Made by a program: the position numbers and the translations under genes | Assembly (NCBI RefSeq): GCF_034377285.1 | Contig: NZ_CP139715.1 | Coordinates: 1,178,001 to 1,242,000 of the forward strand | Length of the DNA: 64,000 nt | DNA from: Thalassobaculum sp. OXR-137 | GTDB lineage: Bacteria; Pseudomonadota; Alphaproteobacteria; Thalassobaculales; Thalassobaculaceae | Direction: 5' to 3' | Shown: positions 56,276 to 64,000 of the stretch, in pieces | Position numbering within the stretch: the stretch's first letter is position 1 | Layout: the number at the start of each line of letters is the position of its first letter | Notes under the pieces: generated by a model | Told to the model about the DNA's origin: nothing | What the model saw: the letters and a program-made list of their open reading frames with translations, nothing else | Database searches by the model: none

Positions 56276-57604
56276 ATGAAAAGCCTTCTTCGACTTGTCT
56301 TCTGCGTCCTCGTCCTGGCCCCGGGCAGCGCCCTGGCGCTGGAGATCCAGCCGGTCACCAGCCCGGGCGGCATCAAGGCCTGGCTGGTGGAGGACCACCG
56401 CAACCCGATCCTCTCCCTGAACTTCTCCTTCCGCGGCGGGGAATCCGCCGACCCGAAGGGCAAGGAGGGCCGGGCCCGCCTGGTCTCCGGCCTGCTGGAC
56501 GAGGGAGCGGGCGACCTGGATTCCGAGGCGTTCCAGAAAGCGCTGGCGGACAGTTCGATCAGCATCCGCTTCAACAGCCGCTCCGACCGCTTTTCCGGAA
56601 GCCTGGTCACCCTGACCGAGACCCGCGACAAGGCGGCCGACCTGCTGCGGCTCGCCCTGACCGAGCCGCGCTTCGATGCCGAGCCGGTGGAGCGGATCCG
56701 CGCCCAGGTCTCCGCCTCCCTGCGCCGCAGCCTGCAGGACCCGCAGACCATCGCCAGCCGGACCTGGTGGGCGACCAGCTTCCCCGACCATCCCTACGGC
56801 CGGTCGGGCGACGGCACGCTGGAGAGCGTGGCGGCGGTGACGGTGGAGGACCTGCGCGCCTTCACCGACGCTGTTCTGGCCCGCGAGGACCTGGTGATCG
56901 GCGCGGTGGGCGATATCGGCGCCGAGGATCTGAGCAAACTGCTCGATACGGTGTTCGGCGGCCTCCCGGAGACGTCCAAGGCGCCGGTGGTCGAGGATAC
57001 GGTGCCGGTGCATGACGGCGAGACCATCGTCGTCGACCTGAAGATCCCCCAGTCGGTCGTGGTGTTCGGCCAGTCCGGCATCGACCGCGAGGATCCGGAC
57101 TGGTTCACCGCCAACCTGCTGAACCGGATGATGGCCGGCGGCTTCGGCTCGCGCCTGATGGAGGAGATCCGCGAGAAGCGCGGGCTGGTCTATGGCGTGT
57201 GGGCCTATCTGCTGCCGCTGGAGCATTCGCCGATGGTGATGGGCGGCCTCGCCTCGCAGAACGCGCGGGTGGCCGAGGCGGTGTCGCTGGTCCGCGAGGA
57301 ATGGGCCCGCATGGCCGAGCACGGCCCGACTCAGGAGGAGCTGGACGACGCCCGCACCTATCTGCTCGGCTCCTTCCCGCTCAGCCTGACCGATTCGGAC
57401 GGGATCGCCTCGATCCTGGTCTCCCTGCAGGAGAACGAGCGGCCGATCGACTATCTCGACCGGTTGGAGGAGGTCTATGGCGGCATCACCCTGGCCGATG
57501 CCCGCCGGGTCGCGGCAAAACTCTACCGCGCGACGGAATTGACGGTGGTCGTGGCCGGTCAACCGGAGGGGATCGCGCCTGCGGCGCCGGCCTCCGGCGG
57601 ATGA
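56276..57604 (+). CDS. M16 family peptidase-like protein (non-catalytic partner)
   Basis: 442 residues with a signal peptide (SLLRLVFCVLVLAPGSALA). It has the M16 fold but lacks HxxEH; the equivalent region reads GRARLVSGLLDEGAGD. The C-terminal half has NRMMAGGFGSRLMEEIREKRGLVYGV, the R/Y substrate-binding pair typical of non-catalytic subunits. It starts 5 bp after its partner gene and should form a heterodimer with it in the periplasm. The loss of the zinc site is normal for this partner. Confidence 0.92.
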   Translation: MKSLLRLVFCVLVLAPGSALALEIQPVTSPGGIKAWLVEDHRNPILSLNFSFRGGESADPKGKEGRARLVSGLLDEGAGDLDSEAFQKALADSSISIRFNSRSDRFSGSLVTLTETRDKAADLLRLALTEPRFDAEPVERIRAQVSASLRRSLQDPQTIASRTWWATSFPDHPYGRSGDGTLESVAAVTVEDLRAFTDAVLAREDLVIGAVGDIGAEDLSKLLDTVFGGLPETSKAPVVEDTVPVHDGETIVVDLKIPQSVVVFGQSGIDREDPDWFTANLLNRMMAGGFGSRLMEEIREKRGLVYGVWAYLLPLEHSPMVMGGLASQNARVAEAVSLVREEWARMAEHGPTQEELDDARTYLLGSFPLSLTDSDGIASILVSLQENERPIDYLDRLEEVYGGITLADARRVAAKLYRATELTVVVAGQPEGIAPAAPASGG

Positions 57605-57670
57605 GGCCGCAGGAGGATGGATGACGGAACGGGCGGCGATCGACTACCTTAACGGGACAAGGAGAGCCGG

Positions 57671-58977
<1,307 letters not shown>

Positions 58978-58978
<1 letters not shown>

Positions 58979-60894
58979 TGCCCGAAGGGGCCGGCAGCGT
59001 TGTAGGCTCCTCAGGCGCGTCCCCGATGCCGACGCTGCGGCGCCTGCCGGAGACGCTGGTCAACCAGATCGCCGCCGGCGAGGTGGTGGAGCGGCCGGCC
59101 AGCGCCCTGAAGGAGCTGGTGGAGAACGCGCTCGACGCCGGGGCGCGGCGCATCGACATCGTGCTGCGCGACGGCGGCCGGACCCTGATCCAGGTCTCCG
59201 ACGACGGTTGCGGCATGGATGACGGCGCCCTCTCCCTGGCGGTGGAGCGCCACGCCACCTCCAAGCTGCCCGACGACGACCTCACCCACATCTCGACCCT
59301 CGGCTTCCGCGGCGAGGCGCTGCCGTCCATCGGCGCCGTCAGCCGGCTATCGATCACCTCGCGCGCCCGCGGCGGCGACACTGCCTGGCGCATCCGGGTC
59401 GAGGGTGGGCGCCTGTCGCCGCCGGAACCCGCCGCCCTGACCGCCGGCACACGGGTGGAGGTGCGCGACCTGTTCTTCGCCACCCCGGCCCGCCTGAAGT
59501 TCCTGAAGGCGCCCCGCACCGAGCAGGGCCACGCGGTGGAGATCATCCAGCGCCTGGCCATGGCGCATCCGGAGGTGGCCTTCTCCCTCGGCGACGGCAG
59601 CCGCACCCTGCTCGACCTGGCCGCCGCGCCGGACCTCGCCACCGGCGACGATCCGTACCGGGCGCGGCTGGCCCGCCTCGGCGCCATTCTCGGCCGGGAG
59701 TTCGAGGACAACGCCCTGGCGGTGAACGCCGAGCGCTCCGGCTACCGGCTCACCGGCCACGCCGGCCTGCCGACCCTGCACAAGCGGACCAGCGCCCAGC
59801 AGTTCCTGTTCGTCAACGGCCGCCCGGTGCGCGACAAGCTGCTGCTCGGGGCGGTGCGCGGCGCCTATATGGATTTCATCTCCTCCGACCGCCATCCGAT
59901 GGTCGCCCTGTTCCTCGACCTGCCGGCCGAGGAGGTGGATGTGAACGTCCACCCGGCCAAGACCGAGGTGCGGTTCCGCGATGCCGGTCTGGTGCGCGGT
60001 CTGATCGTCGGCGCCCTGAAGCACGCCCTGGCCGAGGCCGGGCACCGAGCCTCGACCACCGTCGGCACCGCCACCCTGGGCGCCTTCCGGCCGCAAGAGG
60101 GACCGTATCAGGGCGGCTATCCGCGGCCGCATTCCGGGGCGAGCGCCTCCTGGGCGACCCGCTACCCGCAGCACCCCTCCCAGGGTCTCGCCGAGGCCCA
60201 GGCCGCCTGGCAGGCGCCGGACGGCCGGAGTTCCGGCGGCGGCTTCGCCTTCGACAGCGCGCCGGCGGCCCGGGTCGAGCAGCCCGGCCCGATGCCGGTT
60301 GAGCCCGACCCCAACCACCCGCTGGGCGCGGCCAAGGCCCAGGTCCATGCGAATTACATCATCGCCCAGACGGGAGACGGTCTGGTCATCGTCGACCAGC
60401 ATGCCGCCCATGAGCGGCTGGTCTACGAGCGCATGAAGGAAGCCCTGGCGGCCGGCGGCGTCGCCCGTCAGGCGCTGCTGCTGCCCGAGGTGGTGGAGCT
60501 GGACGAGGCGGCGGTCGACCGGCTGGTCTCCCGCGCGCCGGAGCTCGAGGCGCTGGGTCTGGTGCTGGAGGGCTTCGGCCCCGGGGCGGTGGTCGTGCGC
60601 GAGGTCCCGGCTTTGCTCGGCCAAACCGACGCCGCCGGGCTGGTCCGCGACCTGGCCGAGGATCTGGCGGAGACCGATTCGGCCCTGTCCCTGGAGGACC
60701 GGCTGGCCGACGTGTGCGGCACCATGGCCTGCCACGGCTCGGTGCGCTCGGGGCGCCGGCTGAACGCGGAGGAGATGAACGCCCTGTTGCGCCAGATGGA
60801 GGCGACCCCCCATTCCGGCCAATGCAACCACGGCCGCCCGACCTATGTGGAGCTGAAGCTCAGCGACATCGAACGGCTGTTCGGCCGGCGGTAG
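58978..60894 (+). CDS. mutL: DNA mismatch repair protein MutL
   Basis: 638-residue MutL. N-terminal GHKL ATPase: [27 protein letters not shown] near residues 28-54, [16 protein letters not shown] and [13 protein letters not shown]. The C-terminal dimerisation domain contains [27 protein letters not shown] and GQCNHGRPT, the endonuclease-type elements. It bridges MutS to downstream repair. The start ATG 58978 overlaps the pgi stop and has GAGG at good spacing; MPTLRRLPE at 59026 is a shorter alternative. The middle linker (370-430) is Gly/Pro/Ser-rich. Confidence 0.97.
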
Positions 60895-60909
60895 GGGAGC
60901 TTAGGGCGG

Positions 60910-61027
60910 CCCTTCGACACGCCCCTGCGGGGCTGCTCAGGGCGAGGTCGGATGGCTGGGATAAGGTTTCTCAACAAACCCAAATGACCTCGCCCTGAGC
61001 AGCGACCAACGGGAGCGTGTCGAAGGG
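60910..61027. repeat. Large palindrome flanking the GIY-YIG gene, left copy
   Basis: Left arm CCCTTCGACACGCCCCTG.. to GCTGCTCAGGGCGAGGTC, right arm GACCTCGCCCTGAGCAGC.. to GCGTGTCGAAGGG, about 40 bp each, around an AT-richer 35-bp loop. The arms match those of 61375-61509 and the cluster at 47071-47317. It ends 39 bp before the GIY-YIG start and follows mutL by 15 bp. Confidence 0.9.
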
Positions 61028-61066
61028 CCGGCTGGTTATGCGGCCTAGCCGTTCCATAGCGCCGCC

Positions 61067-61369
61067 ATGGTCGCCCATGTCTACATGCTCCGCTGCGCTG
61101 ACGGGTCGTACTACGTCGGTTCGACCCGCAAGCCGCTGGACGAACGGATTCGCGAGCATCTGTCCGGCGCGGTGGACGGCTACACCGCCCGCCGCTTGCC
61201 CGTGACCCTGGTCTGGGCCAACAGCTTCGAGCGGCATACCGACGCGTTCGACGTCGAGAAGCAGATCAAAGGCTGGAGCCGGCGCAAGAAGGAAGCGCTC
61301 ATTTGCGGTGACTGGGACGCCATTCAGGCGTTCTCACGGAGCTATCAGCACCATGGTCGCGCGGGTTGA
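61067..61369 (+). CDS. GIY-YIG nuclease family protein
   Basis: 100-residue single-domain GIY-YIG endonuclease-like protein (UPF0213/YhbQ type). HVYMLRCADGSYYVGST at residues 4-20 is the GIY..YVG pair; catalytic Arg is in DERIREH and the metal Glu in DAFDVEKQIKGWSRRKKEALI. Cellular role of the family is not settled; DNA cleavage is expected. The gene is tightly bracketed by two large copies of the same palindrome (ending 39 bp before its start and beginning 5 bp after its stop), which suggests it belongs with them as a unit. Confidence 0.9.
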   Translation: MVAHVYMLRCADGSYYVGSTRKPLDERIREHLSGAVDGYTARRLPVTLVWANSFERHTDAFDVEKQIKGWSRRKKEALICGDWDAIQAFSRSYQHHGRAG

Positions 61370-61374
61370 GACGG

Positions 61375-61509
61375 CCCTTCGACACGCTCCGGCTTCGCCT
61401 ACGCTGCTCAGGGCGAGGTCGGAGAGGATGGAGATGTGAAGTGAAGGATATCTGGTGCGGTTTCTATGACCTCGCCCTGAGCAGCCCCCGCAGGGGGCGT
61501 GTCGAAGGG
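61375..61509. repeat. Large palindrome flanking the GIY-YIG gene, right copy
   Basis: Left arm CCCTTCGACACGCTCCGG.. to GCTGCTCAGGGCGAGGTC, right arm GACCTCGCCCTGAGCAGC.. to GGCGTGTCGAAGGG, around a 47-bp loop. Same arms as the left copy, different loop. It ends 23 bp before the convergent rubrerythrin gene's stop. Confidence 0.9.
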
Positions 61510-61532
61510 TCGTTTCAAGCGAGAATCGCTCT

Positions 61533-61955
61533 TCACCCCTCCATCGACTCAAGAGCCTTCTTGAACCGCGCCATGTGGTTGGTCTCCGCCTTGGCGAGGG
61601 TGTCGAACCAGTCGGCGATCTCGTCGAAGCCCTCCGCACGCGCCTGCTCGGCCATCTGCGGGTACATCTCGGTCGCGTCGTGGGTCTCGCCGGCGATGGC
61701 GGATTTCAGGTTCGCGGCGGTCTCGCCGATCGGCGCGCCGGTCATCGGGTCGCCGACCTCCTCCAGGTATTCCAGATGGCCCTGGGCGTGGCCGGTCTCG
61801 CCCTCGGCGGTGGAGCGGAACACGGCGGCGATGTCGTTGTAGCCCTCGATATCGGCGGTCAGCGCGAAATAGAGATAGCGGCGATTCGCCTGCGCCTCGC
61901 TGGCGAAGGCCTTCTTCAGGTTCTCTTCGGTCTTCGATCCCTTGAGATCGGTCAT
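61533..61955 (-). CDS. Rubrerythrin family protein
   Basis: 140-residue ferritin-like di-iron protein. Iron-ligand motifs are EAQANRRY, EGETGHAQGHLEYL, AGETHDATEMY and KAETNHMARF. The C-terminal rubredoxin domain of classical rubrerythrin is absent, so this is the short erythrin-like form. It probably reduces peroxide or buffers iron. Its ATG overlaps the irr stop by 4 bp (ATGA), so the two are co-translated and iron/heme control of this gene is expected. Confidence 0.92.
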   Translation of the reverse strand: MTDLKGSKTEENLKKAFASEAQANRRYLYFALTADIEGYNDIAAVFRSTAEGETGHAQGHLEYLEEVGDPMTGAPIGETAANLKSAIAGETHDATEMYPQMAEQARAEGFDEIADWFDTLAKAETNHMARFKKALESMEG

Positions 61956-62368
61956 GAAGCGGTCCGGATCCGCACGATCAGGTCGACCCGCTCGATCTCC
62001 GCGCCGGCGGGGGCGGAGGGCAGGGCTCCGATCGAGACCTGGTCGGCCGGAATGTCCACCAGACTGCCGGTCGCCGCGTCGAAGAAATGATGGTGGCCCT
62101 GGGTGTTCGTGTCGAAATACGACCGCCCGGCCTCGACCACGACCTCGCGCAGCAGGCCGGCATCGGTGAACTGATGCAGGGTGTTGTAGACCGTGGCCAG
62201 GGACACCCGCACGCCGTTGCGCTCCGCCTGGGAGTGCAGCTGCTCGGCCGTCACGTGCCGGTCCTCGCCGTCGAAAAGCAGCCGGGCGAGCGACAGGCGC
62301 TGGCGCGTCGGACGCAGGCCGGCCCCACGCAGCGTGTCCACGGCGGCGGCGAACGGTCGTGAAATCAT
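61952..62368 (-). CDS. irr: Irr-type iron response regulator (Fur family)
   Basis: 138-residue Fur-superfamily regulator closest to alphaproteobacterial Irr. The DNA-binding domain reads GLRPTRQRLSLARLLFDGEDRHVTAEQLH and VSLATVYNTLHQFTDAGLL. The metal/heme region has GHHHFFDAATG, the HxH cluster of Irr, but the N-terminal heme-regulatory Cys-Pro of Bradyrhizobium Irr is absent. Irr acts under iron limitation and is destabilised or released by heme. The ATG at 62368 has AAGG upstream; GTG 62377 is an alternative. Divergent from fabA, co-transcribed with rubrerythrin. Confidence 0.9.
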   Translation of the reverse strand: MISRPFAAAVDTLRGAGLRPTRQRLSLARLLFDGEDRHVTAEQLHSQAERNGVRVSLATVYNTLHQFTDAGLLREVVVEAGRSYFDTNTQGHHHFFDAATGSLVDIPADQVSIGALPSAPAGAEIERVDLIVRIRTAS

Positions 62369-62380
62369 GGCGCGCACCTT

Positions 62381-62392
62381 GCGAGTTCTCGC
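62381..62392. promoter_or_regulatory. Palindrome just upstream of irr
   Basis: GCGAG-TT-CTCGC, a perfect 12-bp palindrome 13 bp before the irr ATG, in the 238-bp irr/fabA divergent gap. Possibly an operator or part of the 5' leader. Confidence 0.3.
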
Positions 62393-62412
62393 TTGCGGAA
62401 CCGATCAATAGA

Positions 62413-62431
62413 GTTCCAAAAGCGTTGAAAC
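62413..62431. promoter_or_regulatory. Candidate Irr/Fur-type operator
   Basis: Imperfect dyad GTTCCAA-AAGCG-TTGAAAC in AT-rich sequence of the irr/fabA gap. Placement and AT-richness fit autoregulation by Irr, whose known ICE sites are AT-rich dyads, but the match to the ICE consensus is poor. Confidence 0.35.
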
Positions 62432-62606
62432 AAAACGATTATCATGACGTCCCAGAATTGGCAATCCATGCCCTTTGCAAGCGTGGGTGCGATGTGGTTT
62501 GCTGAGCGCCGGTTGGGCCCGGCGGGAGGTCGCGGTTCAATCGCGCCGGGAATGCGGGGAGCGTGTTCCCGGTGGTTTGACGGACCCACGGACGGCGAGG
62601 CCGGCA

Positions 62607-63134
62607 TTGGATTTCAAGAAGCGGAGCAGCTTTTCCTATAAGGATCTGCTTGAATGCGCCCACGGGCGCCTGTTCGGTCCCGGTAACGCGCAGCTGCCGC
62701 TGCCGCCGATGCTCATGTTCGACCGCATCACCCACATCTCCGAGTCCGGAGGCGCCAACGGCAAGGGTGAGGTCGAGGCCGAGCTCGACATCAAACCGGA
62801 CCTCTGGTTCTTCCCCTGTCATTTCGAGGGCGACCCGGTCATGCCGGGCTGCCTGGGCATGGACGCCCTGTGGCAGCTTCTCGGCTTCACGCTGGGCTGG
62901 CTCGGCGGTCCGGGTTCCGGGCGCGCCCTGTCGGTCGGCGAGGTGAAGTTCAGCGGCCAGATTCTGCCGTCGGCGACCAAGGTTCGCTATCATTTGGACA
63001 TCAAACGCGTTATCAGCCGCAAGCTGTTCCTCGGCATCGCCGACGGATGGGTGGATTGCGACGGTGAACGGGTGTTCGAAGCCAAGGACATTCGCGTGGG
63101 TCTGTTCGCCAATCCGGCGGCGGCCCTGGCCTGA
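62607..63134 (+). CDS. fabA: 3-hydroxydecanoyl-ACP dehydratase/isomerase
   Basis: 175-residue FabA (normal about 171). It dehydrates 3-hydroxydecanoyl-ACP and isomerises trans-2 to cis-3-decenoyl-ACP, the branch point to unsaturated fatty acids. [19 protein letters not shown] is diagnostic; catalytic His is in [15 protein letters not shown] and Asp in [11 protein letters not shown]. The start is TTG 62607 ([16 protein letters not shown]) with GAGG at good spacing; no ATG exists at the N-terminus. FabB follows 11 bp downstream, as expected for the anaerobic pathway. Confidence 0.95.
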   Translation: MDFKKRSSFSYKDLLECAHGRLFGPGNAQLPLPPMLMFDRITHISESGGANGKGEVEAELDIKPDLWFFPCHFEGDPVMPGCLGMDALWQLLGFTLGWLGGPGSGRALSVGEVKFSGQILPSATKVRYHLDIKRVISRKLFLGIADGWVDCDGERVFEAKDIRVGLFANPAAALA

Positions 63135-63145
63135 CGGAGAATAAA

Positions 63146-64000
63146 ATGCGACGCGTCGTCGTCACCGGTGTCGGTGTCGTTTCCCCGATTGGCAACGACA
63201 AGGCCGAGGTGACCGAATCACTGAAGACCGGCCGCTCGGGCATCACCTTTGCTCCCGAGTATAAGGAAATGGGTTTCCGCAGCCATGTGCACGGCTCGCT
63301 GAAGCTCAACCTCGAGGACCGGATCGACCGCAAGCTGCTGCGCTTCATGGGCGACGGGGCTGCGTACAACTATCTCGCCATGGAAGAGGCGATCGCCGAC
63401 AGCGGCCTGGAGACGTCCGACATCTCCAATCCGCGCACCGGCCTGATCATGGGGTCCGGCGGCCCGTCGACCCGCAACATGATGCAGGCGTTCGACACCG
63501 CGCGGGAGAAGAGCCCGAAGCGCGTCGGCCCCTATATGGTGCCGCGGGTGATGTCCTCGACCAACTCGGCCAACCTGTCGACCATCTACAAGATCAAGGG
63601 ACTGAGCTACTCCATCAGCTCGGCCTGCTCGACCAGCTCCCATTGCATCGGCAACGGCGTCGAGATGATCCAGTACGGCAAGCAGGACATCGTCTTCGCC
63701 GGCGGCGGCGAGGAGCTGCACTGGACCCTGTCCGTCCTGTTCGACGCCATGGGCGCACTGTCCTCCAAGTACAACGAGACGCCGGAGAAGGCCTCGCGCC
63801 CCTACGACACCAGCCGCGACGGCTTCGTGATCGCCGGCGGCGGCGGCGTGGTGGTGCTCGAGGAGCTCGAGCATGCCAAGGCCCGCGGCGCCAAGATCTA
63901 CGGCGAGGTGGTCGGCTACGGGGCGACGTCCGACGGCGCCGACATGGTCGCTCCGTCCGGCGAGGGCGGGCTGCGCGCCATGCAGCTGGCGCTGGCGGAT
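63146..64000 (+). CDS. fabB: 3-oxoacyl-ACP synthase I (3' truncated by window)
   Basis: First 285 residues of a beta-ketoacyl-ACP synthase; full length is about 405. N-terminus [19 protein letters not shown], and the active-site Cys lies in [11 protein letters not shown] with the FabB-like setting ([26 protein letters not shown]); the two catalytic histidines lie beyond the window. Adjacent fabA assigns it as FabB (KAS I), which elongates the cis-3 intermediate. GGAG precedes the ATG at 63146. fabI is the expected next gene. Confidence 0.95.
   Translation, partial: MRRVVVTGVGVVSPIGNDKAEVTESLKTGRSGITFAPEYKEMGFRSHVHGSLKLNLEDRIDRKLLRFMGDGAAYNYLAMEEAIADSGLETSDISNPRTGLIMGSGGPSTRNMMQAFDTAREKSPKRVGPYMVPRVMSSTNSANLSTIYKIKGLSYSISSACSTSSHCIGNGVEMIQYGKQDIVFAGGGEELHWTLSVLFDAMGALSSKYNETPEKASRPYDTSRDGFVIAGGGGVVVLEELEHAKARGAKIYGEVVGYGATSDGADMVAPSGEGGLRAMQLALAD

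Noticed and set aside
56276-57604. Second M16 gene as a decayed pseudogene because it lacks HxxEH
   Set aside because: Non-catalytic partners without the zinc motif are the rule in tandem M16 pairs; the frame is intact and a signal peptide is present.

Overview
The window is a high-GC chromosomal segment of an alphaproteobacterium, most likely from the Rhodospirillales/Thalassobaculales side of the class. This is inferred from gene content and order: a hemC-hemD-mic60-hemY operon divergent from tsaD, the ribF-ileS-lspA-bamF(DUF3035)-M16-M16 block, an Irr/rubrerythrin pair divergent from fabA-fabB, and DUF1244 and DUF4170 proteins. No species can be named from sequence alone. No plasmid, prophage or CRISPR feature was seen. 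The first gene (diacylglycerol kinase-like) and the last (fabB) are cut by the window edges.

Layout. 1-9.6 kb holds a lipid kinase end, a YHS lipoprotein, pmbA/tldE, creatinase, DHA2 and MATE exporters, a tandem DUF4170 protein, an EEP hydrolase and an HpcH/HpaI aldolase. 9.7-11.2 kb is a sharply AT-rich foreign patch with a sugar O-methyltransferase-type gene split by a frameshift at an A8 run. 11.3-20.1 kb has a SPOR lipoprotein, tRNA-Thr(CGT), the heme/Mic60 operon, tsaD and an EVE protein. 20.1-27.2 kb is small-molecule metabolism (CitE-like lyase, pyridoxal kinase, GDPD, SIMPL, DUF1244, N-formylglutamate amidohydrolase, DUF1028, glycosyltransferase). 27.2-28.4 kb is an IS110-family element with a readable bridge-RNA region, inserted into a REP-like palindrome. 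28.4-35.2 kb has an SDR, two DMT exporters, ChaC, a DUF1194 VWA protein, a cytochrome b561-YceI fusion and a LigI-like hydrolase. 35.3-38.2 kb is a run of little-known genes led by an overlapping atypical receiver and degenerate Hpt-like pair. 38.3-49.1 kb has an HtrA-like pseudoprotease, MscS, Ldh-type dehydrogenase, 1-Cys peroxiredoxin, an aromatic-catabolism group (DapA-like aldolase, IclR regulator, pobA, amidase, hydratase) and birA. 49.3-60.9 kb is housekeeping (MaoC, ribF, ileS, lspA, bamF, two M16 peptidases, pgi, mutL). 60.9-64 kb contains a GIY-YIG gene bracketed by two large palindromes, rubrerythrin, irr, fabA and fabB.

How parts work together. HemC and HemD make uroporphyrinogen III. 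Mic60 and HemY are membrane proteins traditionally co-transcribed with them, and Irr at the other end of the window is the heme/iron-responsive regulator type of this class. LspA matures lipoproteins such as BamF encoded beside it. PobA and the adjacent IclR regulator form a 4-hydroxybenzoate module with a clear IclR-type dyad in front of the regulator.

The most interesting signals are outside ordinary genes. Several families of dispersed palindromes occupy most convergent or terminal gaps. One palindrome family is the insertion target of the IS110 element, whose predicted guides match the interrupted target and the element's own ends. Another family brackets a lone GIY-YIG nuclease gene like a mobile unit. 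Short tandem duplications of 15 or 19 bp recur, three of them straddling stop codons.
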